Shown: positions 1 through 8,489, numbered from the stretch's first letter. The stretch is DNA of 8,489 nt from Desulfarculaceae bacterium JdFR-95 (GCA_002011835.1 MTPE01000470.1:1-8489), one strand, 5' to 3'. The notes: generated from the letters alone by a model not told the origin. Program-made: numbers and translations.

Positions 1-2
1 TG

Positions 3-617
3 GAGCCGGTACCGGCGGGCCTGCCTGCGACGCTCCTCAAGCGCCGGCCCGACCTGCGCGCGGCCGAGGCGCGGCTGCGGGCGGCCAATGCGCGGGTGGG
101 TGAGGCCATGGCCGCGCGCTTCCCCACCATCCGCCTCACGGCCAGCTTCGGTTATGCCTCCCGCGCCCTGGGCGAGCTGTTCACCCCGGCCAGCGAGCTG
201 TGGTCCATCGCCGCGGGGCTGACCCAGCCCCTGTTCGACGCCGGCGCCCTGGCCGCGCGCCAGCGGGCGGCCCAGGCCCGCCTGCAGCAGCAGGCGGCGG
301 AATACGCCCGCACCGTGCTTCGGGCCTTCGCCGAGGTGGAGGGGGCATTGTTGGCCCGCAAGGAGCTGCTGGCCCGGCGGCGGGAGGTGGTGCAGGCCCT
401 GGAGGCGGCGCGCCGGGCGCAGAAGGCGGCGTGGGAGCGCTACCAGCGCGGACTGATCGACTACCTGCAGGTGTTGGACGCCATGCGCGCGCGCTACACC
501 CTGGAGGACACCCTGGTGTTGGTGGACCTGGCCCTGTTCACCAACCGCGTCACCCTGCACCGTGCCCTGGGCGGGGGTTGGGATCGCGCCGCCCTCGCCT
601 CCGGGCGGGAGGGCTGA
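3..617 (+). CDS. RND efflux outer-membrane channel, TolC/OprM/NodT family (3' part only)
   Basis: This gene runs in from outside the window, and 204 codons up to the TGA at 615-617 are visible. The family forms trimeric outer-membrane beta-barrels with a long periplasmic helical tunnel, the exit duct of tripartite efflux pumps. The frame is open from the window edge, and the first residues already show the family hallmark RRPDLRAAEARL followed by ANARVGEA. Further on come the strand-like segment LTQPLFDAGAL, then a long Ala/Arg/Glu-rich amphipathic helix, then YQRGLIDYLQVLDA, matching the second half of the OEP repeat. Family members are usually about 450-500 residues, so over half is missing, including any signal peptide or lipobox. 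The adaptor gene starts 7 bp after the stop, so the two are almost certainly co-transcribed. An in-frame ATG at 96 is internal and not the start. The family call is secure; the substrate is unknown. Confidence 0.93.
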   Translation, partial: EPVPAGLPATLLKRRPDLRAAEARLRAANARVGEAMAARFPTIRLTASFGYASRALGELFTPASELWSIAAGLTQPLFDAGALAARQRAAQARLQQQAAEYARTVLRAFAEVEGALLARKELLARRREVVQALEAARRAQKAAWERYQRGLIDYLQVLDAMRARYTLEDTLVLVDLALFTNRVTLHRALGGGWDRAALASGREG

Positions 618-621
618 GGAG
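616..621 (+). promoter_or_regulatory. Ribosome binding site for the efflux adaptor
   Basis: GAGGAG overlaps the stop codon of the upstream channel gene and ends 3 nt before the ATG at 625. The spacing is shorter than ideal. It supports 625 over the upstream alternative start at 562, which would overlap the channel gene and add a Pro/Gly-rich leader unlike an adaptor N-terminus. Confidence 0.5.
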
Positions 622-624
622 ATC

Positions 625-1811
625 ATGAGCGGCAAGCCTCGTTTCTGGATACAAGCCCTGGTGGCGGTGGCCCTGGTGGCGGCGGGTGCGGCCGGTCTGG
701 CTGCGCTCACCCTGAGCCGCCCTCCTTTGGTCAAGCGCAAGCCCAAGCCGGTGTTGCCGGTGGTGCGGACCATCCGGGTGGAGCCGCAGGCGGTCACGGT
801 GGAGGTGCCCGGTGAAGGCACGGTGCGCCCCCTGCATCGCAGCACTCTGTCCACCCAGGTGAGCGGCACCGTGGTGTACCTGGCCCCGGAGCTGCTGGAG
901 CAGGGCCGCTTCCGCCGCGGCCAGGTGTTGGCCCGCATCGAGGCGGTGGACTACGAGCTGGCCGTGACCCTGGCCCGGGCCCGGGTGCGCGAGGCCGAGA
1001 CCGCAGTGCAGAAGATACGGGCCGAGGCCGAGGCCAGTGTGGAGGAGTGGCGCCGCATCAAGGGCCGGGTGCCACCCCCGCCGCTGGTGGCCCGCCGTCC
1101 CCAGGTGGCCGAGGCCGAGGCCAAGCTGGCCGCGGCGCGGGCGCAGTTGGCCCAGGCCGAGTTGAACCTGAAGCGCACCGCCATCCGCGCGCCCTTCGCG
1201 GGCCGGGTGATCCGGCGCTACGCCGATCTGGGCCAATACCTGCGGCCCGGTGAGCGGGTGGCCGAGGTGTTCTCCACCGAGGCGGCCGAGGTGGTGGTGA
1301 ACCTGGAGGACCGGGACCTGGCCTGGATCCGGGTGCCGGGCTTCACTCCGGGCGAGGGGCCGGGCTCGCCGGTGGTGGTGCGGGCGCACTTCGCCGGTCG
1401 CGAGCTGAGCTGGCCAGGCCGGGTGGTGCGGGTGGAGGGCGAGCTGGACCCGGCCACGCGCATGGTGCCGGTGGTGGTGCGGGTGGAGCGGCCCTACGCC
1501 CGGCGTCCCCCCTTGGCCATGGGCCTGTTCGTGGAGGTGGTGATCCGGGGCCGCACCCTGCCCGCGGCGGTGCGCCTGCCCCGGGCGGCCTTGCGGCCGG
1601 GGGACGTGGTGTGGGTGGTCTCGCCGGAAGGGGTGCTGCGCTTCCGCAAGGTGCGGGTGGCACGCCTGTGGCGGGAGCAGGCGCTCATCACCGAGGGGCT
1701 CGAGGCCGGTGAGCGGGTGGTGGTCAGCCCCCTGGAGGTGGTGACCGACGGCATGCGGGTGCGCCTGGCCCCGCCGGCGCCCCGGGCCGCCAAAGCGGGG
1801 AGGGCCGGCTC

Positions 1812-1815
<4 letters not shown>
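625..1815 (+). CDS. RND efflux periplasmic adaptor subunit (membrane fusion protein, HlyD/AcrA-like)
   Basis: This 396-residue adaptor would bridge the inner-membrane permease and the outer-membrane channel. Residues 1-8 are polar or basic, and about 9-30 form a hydrophobic Ala/Leu/Val helix, either a signal peptide or an uncleaved anchor. There is no lipobox and I see no cysteine anywhere, so it is not a lipoprotein. A basic Pro-rich linker follows (about 32-45). The first half of the lipoyl-like domain is at about 72-112. An Ala/Glu/Arg-rich helical hairpin spans about 112-184, broken by a Pro-rich turn near 149-154. The second lipoyl half carries the classic TAIRAPFAGRV at 185-195. Beta-barrel and membrane-proximal domains fill the rest, including a DPATRMVPV segment. 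The length is normal for the family. The stop overlaps the permease start as ATGA, implying translational coupling. Substrate specificity cannot be inferred. Confidence 0.93.
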
Positions 1816-4975
<3,160 letters not shown>

Positions 4976-4976
<1 letters not shown>

Positions 4977-5128
4977 CCGAGGCCGGGGCAAGGCCCGCCT
5001 CCGGCTGGCCGCGGGTGCGTGGTTCGTGGTTGCGGTCTCGGCCCTGCCGAGGCCGGCCTCCGGCCCTTCTCACCCCTCCCTCCCCCGCCCGCCGAGGAAA
5101 CCCCCTTGCGTCCGGCCGGCCTCAGCCT
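4976..5128. other. GC-rich intergenic spacer with short direct repeats
   Basis: I find no gene here. GCCGAGGCCGG occurs at 4976-4986 and again at 5046-5056, each followed by CCTCCGGC (4998-5005 and 5057-5064), a loose duplication of about 70 bp period. The second copy contains the perfect 12-bp palindrome GAGGCCGGCCTC (5049-5060). A C-rich pyrimidine tract follows at about 5064-5091. Open frames crossing the spacer continue in from shadow frames of the permease gene and have no coding character. Confidence 0.45.
4979..5001 (+). terminator. Possible hairpin after the efflux operon
   Basis: The hairpin begins 2 nt after the permease stop. GAGGC (4979-4983) pairs with GCCTC (4997-5001), and GGG (4985-4987) with CCC (4994-4996), leaving one bulged C and a 6-nt loop. 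No T-run follows, so it is not a classic intrinsic terminator. It is placed where one would lie, but in sequence this GC-rich such hairpins also arise by chance. Confidence 0.3.
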
Positions 5129-5138
5129 ATATCTTGGG
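5129..5138 (+). repeat. Left 10-bp direct repeat (putative target-site duplication)
   Basis: ATATCTTGGG is identical to 5458-5467 in the same orientation. The flanking bases differ on both sides (T before and T after here; C before and C after in the other copy), so the repeat is exactly 10 bp. It sits directly outside the inverted-repeat-bounded segment. Confidence 0.6.
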
Positions 5139-5139
5139 T

Positions 5140-5159
5140 TCATCCGGCAAATGGCGGGT
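5140..5159 (+). repeat. Left terminal inverted repeat (pairs with 5435-5454)
   Basis: TCATCCGGCAAATGGCGGGT is the reverse complement of 5435-5454 except at one position (5154 against 5440). The first 14 bases are an exact match. Confidence 0.75.
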
Positions 5160-5172
5160 GGCCCAAAGGATT

Positions 5173-5186
5173 ACGGCCCAGGCCGT
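5173..5186. repeat. Short perfect hairpin inside the element
   Basis: ACGGCC (5173-5178) and GGCCGT (5181-5186) are reverse complements separated by CA. This is a minor structure between the left terminal repeat and the first 25-bp repeat; on its own it could be chance. Confidence 0.3.
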
Positions 5187-5213
5187 CAGCCCAGGCGAGG
5201 GGATGATATTTCG

Positions 5214-5238
5214 TCGTCTTTGCGAGGAAAATGATATG
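5214..5238 (+). repeat. Inner inverted repeat 1, left arm (25 bp, pairs with 5302-5326)
   Basis: The arm begins TCGTCTTTGCGAGG and ends AATGATATG, and is exactly complementary over 25 bp to 5302-5326, with 63 nt between the arms. The core resembles, from memory, dispersed repeats of the form GTC(A/T)TTGCGAGG found in many bacterial genomes. That resemblance is unverified. Confidence 0.8.
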
Positions 5239-5250
5239 AAATGATATGAA
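5231..5250 (+). repeat. 10-bp tandem duplication
   Basis: ATGATATGAA occurs twice back to back (5231-5240 and 5241-5250). The first copy overlaps the end of the left 25-bp arm. A related ATGATATT sits just upstream at 5203-5210. The second copy has no counterpart at the right arm, suggesting a slippage duplication after the palindrome formed. Confidence 0.8.
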
Positions 5251-5301
5251 ACGGCATACTACAGCGATTCACGGCCTCGGTATTCCAACCAGACGGGAAA
5301 C

Positions 5302-5326
5302 CATATCATTTTCCTCGCAAAGACGA
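5302..5326 (-). repeat. Inner inverted repeat 1, right arm (25 bp)
   Basis: The arm begins CATATCATTTTCCTCGC and ends AAAGACGA. It is the exact reverse complement of 5214-5238. Complementarity stops abruptly at both ends of the arm. Confidence 0.8.
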
Positions 5327-5341
5327 ACACATGATCTTGTT

Positions 5342-5366
5342 CATCCCGGGCCGGCCCTGTCAAGGC
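5342..5366 (+). repeat. Inner inverted repeat 2, left arm (25 bp, pairs with 5398-5422)
   Basis: The arm begins CATCCCGGGCCGGCCC and ends TGTCAAGGC, and is exactly complementary over 25 bp to 5398-5422. The 31-nt loop itself contains two mini-hairpins: TGGCCT/AGGCCA (5367-5372 with 5375-5380) and CCCTT/AAGGG (5381-5385 with 5387-5391). As RNA this would be a long stem capped by two small arms. Confidence 0.85.
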
Positions 5367-5397
5367 TGGCCTGAAGGCCACCCTTGAAGGGCTTATG

Positions 5398-5422
5398 GCC
5401 TTGACAGGGCCGGCCCGGGATG
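5398..5422 (-). repeat. Inner inverted repeat 2, right arm (25 bp)
   Basis: The arm begins GCCTTGACAGGG and ends CCGGCCCGGGATG, the exact reverse complement of 5342-5366. It contains TTGACA at 5401-5406. It is far more GC-rich than inner repeat 1, so the element looks composite. No T-run follows on either strand, arguing against a simple intrinsic terminator. Confidence 0.85.
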
Positions 5423-5430
5423 GTTCTACA
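5401..5430 (+). promoter_or_regulatory. Weak candidate outward promoter toward iorAB
   Basis: A perfect sigma-70 -35 hexamer TTGACA (5401-5406) lies in the right arm of the GC-rich stem. The best -10 candidate is TCTACA (5425-5430) at 18-bp spacing, matching only 3 of 6 consensus positions. If used, transcription would start near 5437, about 75 nt upstream of the iorA start. The same -35 points left in the other arm by symmetry. I see no better promoter between here and iorA. Confidence 0.25.
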
Positions 5431-5434
5431 GCCA

Positions 5435-5454
5435 ACCCGGCATTTGCCGGATGA
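5435..5454 (-). repeat. Right terminal inverted repeat (pairs with 5140-5159)
   Basis: ACCCGGCATTTGCCGGATGA is the inverted partner of 5140-5159, with 19 of 20 positions complementary. Together the two arms enclose both inner 25-bp inverted repeats. Confidence 0.75.
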
Positions 5455-5457
5455 GCC

Positions 5458-5467
5458 ATATCTTGGG
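5458..5467 (+). repeat. Right 10-bp direct repeat (putative target-site duplication)
   Basis: This is the second copy of ATATCTTGGG, matching 5129-5138. It lies 44 bp upstream of the iorA start codon, which places the insertion in the iorA leader region. Confidence 0.6.
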
Positions 5468-5497
5468 CGTACTTGAGACGCCAGAGACCGCAAAGAC

Positions 5498-5505
5498 AAA
5501 GGGGG
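5498..5505 (+). promoter_or_regulatory. Ribosome binding site for iorA
   Basis: AAAGGGGG ends 6 nt before a GTG at 5512 and decides the start. The frame is open to a TTG at 5473, but that would add 13 Arg/Gln-rich residues with no ribosome site and would place the Shine-Dalgarno sequence inside the gene. Confidence 0.6.
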
Positions 5506-5511
5506 CAGCCA

Positions 5512-7608
5512 GTGGCTAAGGCCAGAACAACTTCCCAGGCCATTCTCATGGGCAACGAAGCCATCGGCCGAGGGCTGGTGGAGGCGGGGGTGCAGGTGAT
5601 GACCGCCTACCCCGGCACGCCCTCCAGCGAGATCCTGCCCGCGGTGGTGCGCTTCGGCCGCGAGGTGGACCCGCCGCCCTACTGCGAGTGGTCGGTCAAC
5701 GAGAAGGTGGCGGTGGAGGTGGCCCTGAGCGCGGCCTACACCGGCAAGCGCACCGCCTGCGCCATGAAGCAGGTGGGTCTCAACGTGGCCCTGGACCCGG
5801 TGATGAGCGCGGCCTACATCGGGGTGGTGGGCGGCTTCATCATCGTCAGCGCCGACGACCCCGGTCCCCACTCCTCCCAGACCGAGCAGGACTCGCGCCT
5901 GTTGGCCCACTTCGCCAAGCTGCCCGTGTTCGACCCCGACTCCCCGGCCCACGCCCGCGACCTGGTGGCCGAGGCCTTCCGCCTCTCGGAGCGCTTCGCC
6001 ACCCCGGTGATCCTGCGCCCCAGCCTGCGGGTGTGCCACGCGCGCCAGAACTTGCGCCTGCGCAAGCCGCGGGTGCTGGAGCGCCCTGCCCGCTTCGTGC
6101 GCGACCCCTTCCGCTGGGCGGCCATACCCAAGATGCGCTTGGCCCTGCACCAGGCCCTCAACCGCCGCCTGGAGGCCATCGCCCGCCACCTGGGCCGCAG
6201 CAAACGCCTCAACCTCTGGCACGCCCCCCTGCCCCCGCGGGGCAAGGCGCGCCTGGGCATACTGGCCAGCGGCATCGCCGCGGCCCTGGCCCGCGACGTG
6301 CTGGCCGAGCTGGGCCTGCCGGTGGAGGGGGGACGCATCCCCTTCCTGCAGGTGGCGGTGCCCTATCCTCTGCCCCAGGGGCCGGTGGAGGAGCTTCTGG
6401 CCGGGTGCCAGCGGATCTTGGTGCTGGAGGAGACCGAGCCGGTGCTGGAGCTCTTGGCGCCAGAGCGCCACAAGCTGTGGGGCCGCCTCAGCGGACACGT
6501 GCCCAGCGCAGGCGAGCTCACCCCCGAGCGCCTGGCCGCGGTCCTGGAGCGGGCCCTGGGCGAAGCCCGGCTCAAGGTTCCCCGGCCGCGGGCCAAGCCC
6601 ATCAGCGTGCCCGACCAGGCCCCCTTGCGCCGTCCCAACCTCTGCCCCGGCTGCGCCCACCGCATGGTGTTCTACGCCCTGCGCCGCCTGTTCCCGGACG
6701 GCATCTATCCCTCGGACATCGGCTGCTACACCCTGGGGCTCAACCAGGGTGCGGTGGACACCTGCCACGACATGGGCGCGGCGGTCAACTTCGCCGCCGC
6801 CCTGTCGCGGGCCTACCAGATGGACGGGGTGGAGCGGCCGGTGGTGGCCACCATCGGCGACAGCACCTTCTACCACTCCGGCACCACGGGCCTGATCAAC
6901 GCGGTGTACAACGGGGCCCGCTTCGTGCTGGTGATCCTGGACAACGAGACCACCAGCATGACCGGCATGCAGCCCACCCCCGAGAGCGGACTCACCGCCG
7001 ACGGCCACCCCGGCCGGGCGGTGGACCTCATGGCCCTGATCCGGGGCTGCGGGGTGGAGCAGGTGGAGGAGGTGGACCCCTACGACCTGGCCGGGCTGTT
7101 CAAGGCCCTGCGCCGCGCGCGGCGATATGCGGCCAAGCCCGAAGGCTCGGTGGCGGTGGTGGTGGCGCGGCACGCCTGCGTGGCCCAGCGCCCGCGCGAG
7201 GCCATCCCCCGGCCGGTGCGGGTGGAGGTGTGCGGCTACGCCCCGGCCACAGCCCCTCGCTTCGACCCCCGCGCCCACGCCTGCGCCGACTGCGGCCGTT
7301 GTGTGGAGATATGCCCGGCCGAGGCCCTGCGCCGAGTGCGCAAGGGGCGGATCCGGGTGGACGCCACGGCCTGCACCGGCTGCCGCCTGTGCGTGGAGGT
7401 CTGCCCCACCGGCACCCTGGTGTTGGAGCCGGCCGGTGCCTGCGTGGACTGCGGGCTGTGCCGGAGCTGGTTCAACTGCCCGGCCCTGGTGTCCTCCCCG
7501 GAGGGCGGCGTGGCCGTGGACCAGAAGTGGTGCGCAGGCTGCGGCCTGTGCGTGGAGATATGCCTGCACGGCGCCATCCGTGAGGCAGGACAGGAGGTGC
7601 GCGCATGA
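5512..7608 (+). CDS. iorA: Indolepyruvate:ferredoxin oxidoreductase, alpha subunit, with four [4Fe-4S] motifs
   Basis: This 698-residue, GTG-started protein is the catalytic subunit of the enzyme converting indolepyruvate and other aryl pyruvates, CoA and oxidised ferredoxin to aryl-acetyl-CoA, CO2 and reduced ferredoxin, in the cytoplasm. The N-terminal pyruvate-oxidoreductase-like domain shows GNEAIGRGLVEAGV, YPGTPSSEI (33-41), EWSVNEKVA and a DDPGPHSSQTEQD block (115-127). A transketolase-C-like middle domain follows. The thiamine diphosphate domain opens with CPGC (378-381) and has GDS (449-451) then LDNETTSMTG with N478, matching the GDx(about 27)N motif. The C-terminus carries Cys sets at 591/594/597/601, 621/624/627/631, 644/647/650/656 and 674/677/680/684. 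The third set is CX2CX2CX5CP, as expected for IorA; the fourth ends CL rather than CP. Known IorA proteins usually have one such pair and run about 600-650 residues, so the first pair looks added. The stop overlaps iorB by 4 bp. Confidence 0.95.
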   Translation: MAKARTTSQAILMGNEAIGRGLVEAGVQVMTAYPGTPSSEILPAVVRFGREVDPPPYCEWSVNEKVAVEVALSAAYTGKRTACAMKQVGLNVALDPVMSAAYIGVVGGFIIVSADDPGPHSSQTEQDSRLLAHFAKLPVFDPDSPAHARDLVAEAFRLSERFATPVILRPSLRVCHARQNLRLRKPRVLERPARFVRDPFRWAAIPKMRLALHQALNRRLEAIARHLGRSKRLNLWHAPLPPRGKARLGILASGIAAALARDVLAELGLPVEGGRIPFLQVAVPYPLPQGPVEELLAGCQRILVLEETEPVLELLAPERHKLWGRLSGHVPSAGELTPERLAAVLERALGEARLKVPRPRAKPISVPDQAPLRRPNLCPGCAHRMVFYALRRLFPDGIYPSDIGCYTLGLNQGAVDTCHDMGAAVNFAAALSRAYQMDGVERPVVATIGDSTFYHSGTTGLINAVYNGARFVLVILDNETTSMTGMQPTPESGLTADGHPGRAVDLMALIRGCGVEQVEEVDPYDLAGLFKALRRARRYAAKPEGSVAVVVARHACVAQRPREAIPRPVRVEVCGYAPATAPRFDPRAHACADCGRCVEICPAEALRRVRKGRIRVDATACTGCRLCVEVCPTGTLVLEPAGACVDCGLCRSWFNCPALVSSPEGGVAVDQKWCAGCGLCVEICLHGAIREAGQEVRA
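7592..7598 (+). promoter_or_regulatory. Ribosome binding site for iorB
   Basis: AGGAGGT, a full-consensus Shine-Dalgarno sequence, lies inside the end of iorA, 6 nt before the iorB ATG at 7605. It supports that start and efficient, coupled translation of the two subunits. Confidence 0.75.
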
Positions 7609-8156
7609 GACGACTCACCTGGCAGGCGGTGGTGGCCGGCGTGGGCGGCCAGGGGGTGCTGTTCGTGACCCGGGTCCTGGCCGGGGCGGCGGCGCGCACC
7701 AGCGGCCGGGTGCTGGTCAGCGAGGTACACGGCATGGCCCAGCGCGGCGGCGCGGTGGTCAGCCACCTCAAGGCCGGCCCCTTCGCCGCGCCCCTGGTGA
7801 GCCCGGGCCGGGCCGAGTGCGTCCTGGCCCTGGAGCCGGGCGAGGCGGTGCGCAACCTGGCCTTCCTCGCCCCGGGCGCGGCCCTGGTGGTGGACGCGCC
7901 GGGGCCGGAGTTCCTCTCCCCGCGGGCGCGGCGCGTATTGGCGCGGCGTGGGGTGCGCACCCTCTTCCACGACGCCACCACCCTGGCCCGCGAGGCCGGC
8001 GCGCCCCGCGGGGCCAACCTGGCCCTGGTGGCGGCCGCGGCGCGCGAGGGTATGCTGCCCTTCTCCCCTGCTGAGCTGTGGCGGGCGGTGGAGGCCGTCA
8101 CCCCTCCGGCCCGGCTGGAGGCCAACCGCCGCCTGTGGCAGGCGGCCCTGGCCTGA
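7605..8156 (+). CDS. iorB: Indolepyruvate:ferredoxin oxidoreductase, beta subunit
   Basis: This 183-residue protein is the small, gamma-like partner subunit of IorA. It has the two family signatures: a nucleotide/CoA-binding-type glycine loop GVGGQGVLF (12-20) at the end of the first strand, and SEVHGMAQRGGAVVSHLK (39-56), with the conserved Glu, His and RGG of the 2-oxoacid oxidoreductase gamma domain. The segment LALEPGEAVRN later in the chain is also typical. The domain fills the whole protein, which is close to the usual length of about 190-200. No cysteine cluster is present, so all iron-sulfur centres reside in IorA. The ATGA overlap and the strong ribosome site show it is the second gene of an iorAB operon. 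A phenylacetate-CoA-ligase-type gene often accompanies iorAB; none follows within the window. Confidence 0.94.
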   Translation: MRRLTWQAVVAGVGGQGVLFVTRVLAGAAARTSGRVLVSEVHGMAQRGGAVVSHLKAGPFAAPLVSPGRAECVLALEPGEAVRNLAFLAPGAALVVDAPGPEFLSPRARRVLARRGVRTLFHDATTLAREAGAPRGANLALVAAAAREGMLPFSPAELWRAVEAVTPPARLEANRRLWQAALA

Positions 8157-8177
8157 GCCTGCCGGCGGCAAAGCGGA

Positions 8178-8216
8178 CCAACCTCCCCCGTGGCCGCCGC
8201 ACGGGAGGAAGGCTGG
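8178..8216 (+). terminator. Possible hairpin after iorB
   Basis: CCTCCC (8182-8187) pairs with GGGAGG (8203-8208), and GTG (8190-8192) with CAC (8200-8202), around a 7-nt loop, with a CC bulge on the left arm. An alternative register extends outward with CCAACC (8178-8183) against GGCTGG (8211-8216), one mismatch. It begins 22 nt after the iorB stop. There is no T-run, so termination is inferred from position only. Confidence 0.35.
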
Positions 8217-8340
8217 GGGCAGATCATTTACACCCTGGGTTTACTCCGACCACGACCGAAGCGGGCTCCCGAACAGACCTGGAGACACGGGGCCCCTCGT
8301 CGCTGGCCTCGCGCAGGAGCATGGGCTGGGCCGAGGCGCC

Positions 8341-8383
8341 GCCGCCGGAGCCGTCGTCGGGGGTGGCTTGCGGCTCCGGTGGC
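8341..8383 (+). repeat. Strong stem-loop in the downstream region
   Basis: CCGGAGCCG (8345-8353) is exactly complementary to CGGCTCCGG (8371-8379). The stem extends outward with one G-U pair and then GCC (8341-8343) against GGC (8381-8383), giving a 13-bp RNA stem with a 17-nt G-rich loop. No T-run flanks it on either strand. Its role is unknown; a leader structure of a gene beyond the window is possible. Confidence 0.45.
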
Positions 8384-8489
8384 AGAGACCGGCGCAGCGC
8401 GATCGCACTCCCTGCCTATCCCGGCTCCGCCCCGCCGTCAACGGGCTTCACCGCCGCGCAGGTGCAAGATCGGCTTCTCTGCCTCCCTG

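Larger units (their letters stand above)
5139..5457. mobile_element. MITE-like non-autonomous element or dispersed palindromic repeat
   Basis: This segment of about 319 bp is bounded by an exact 10-bp direct repeat (ATATCTTGGG) just outside each end, as expected of a target-site duplication. Near its ends it has inverted repeats of 20 bp with one mismatch (5140-5159 with 5435-5454); the outermost 14 bp are exact. They sit 1 nt inside the left direct repeat and 3 nt inside the right one. Two further perfect 25-bp inverted repeats lie inside, one after the other. The middle (about 5200-5340) is clearly AT-richer than the flanking genes. No convincing ORF or transposase remnant is present. The features fit a MITE mobilised in trans, or a genome-wide dispersed palindrome. 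I cannot assign an IS family; duplications of about 9-12 bp are known for IS4-type and some other families. It lies between the efflux and iorAB operons. Confidence 0.6.
8157..8489. other. Downstream region with no supportable gene
   Basis: I see no open frame with convincing coding character, start site or homology on either strand in these 333 bases. The third-position G/C pattern of the real genes is lost here. A minus-strand frame ending at 8224-8226 reads plausibly for about 50 residues but is closed upstream by a stop and has no ribosome site. Two potential stem-loops are listed separately. It may be the leader of a gene beyond the window or decayed sequence. Confidence 0.5.

Noticed and set aside
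5026..5244. Small open frames (71-72 codons) crossing the spacer into the element.
   Set aside because: They contain no recognisable domain, have no ribosome site, span the proposed insertion boundary, and end within the tandem ATGATATGAA repeat. They look like chance.
5129..5467. CRISPR array or tRNA-like structure in the repeat-rich gap.
   Set aside because: The repeats are paired inverted copies, not regularly spaced direct repeats with spacers, and no cloverleaf or T-loop motif is present.
5341..7569. Open frame of 742 codons on the minus strand opposite iorA.
   Set aside because: It has the same cause: a His/Gln/Gly-rich composition, no motif, and it mirrors a gene with unmistakable IorA signatures on the plus strand.
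8160..8300. Possible riboswitch (cobalamin or molybdenum-cofactor type) suggested by GGAAGGCTGGGGG and CAGACCTGGAGAC segments.
   Set aside because: I could not line up the conserved cores of either class. The resemblance is limited to short GC-rich words.
8224..8407. Minus-strand frame reading like a protein C-terminus (ending VVVGVNPGCK).
   Set aside because: It is closed upstream by an in-frame stop after about 55-60 codons, the only ATG leaves 32 residues, no ribosome site is visible, and no family is recognised. At most it is a decayed remnant.

Overview
The window is very GC-rich and densely coding, with strong G/C preference at third codon positions, overlapping ATGA start/stop junctions and Shine-Dalgarno sites. 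All genes lie on the plus strand. An envelope efflux system next to a ferredoxin-dependent 2-oxoacid oxidoreductase points to a Gram-negative organism with anaerobic metabolism. A high-GC Desulfobacterota lineage (Desulfarculales-like) is my best guess, but it is an inference; no marker gene is present to settle it.

Positions 1-4976 hold a tripartite RND efflux operon. It comprises the C-terminal 204 codons of a TolC/OprM-type outer-membrane channel, a complete periplasmic adaptor (start 625), and a complete inner-membrane RND permease (start 1812, overlapping the adaptor stop by 4 bp). Together they would form one proton-driven export pump crossing both membranes. The substrate cannot be read from the sequence.

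Positions 4977-5511 form a gap of about 535 bp. Its first part is GC-rich with short repeats and a hairpin just after the permease stop. Its second part (about 5129-5467) is the most unusual stretch in the window. It is an island of about 319 bp, AT-richer in its middle, bounded by an exact 10-bp direct repeat and by 20-bp inverted repeats (19/20). Inside are two successive perfect 25-bp inverted repeats and a 10-bp tandem duplication. It has no credible ORF. I read it as a MITE-like non-autonomous mobile element or dispersed palindromic repeat with its target-site duplication still visible. It may also carry outward-facing promoter elements toward the next operon.

Positions 5512-8156 hold iorA and iorB, the two subunits of indolepyruvate:ferredoxin oxidoreductase, which overlap by 4 bp. 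The complex oxidatively decarboxylates aryl pyruvates from aromatic amino acid transamination to aryl-acetyl-CoA, passing electrons to ferredoxin. Here IorA ends in four [4Fe-4S]-type cysteine motifs arranged as two ferredoxin-like modules, rather than the usual single pair.

Positions 8157-8489 contain no gene I can support, only two potential stem-loops.
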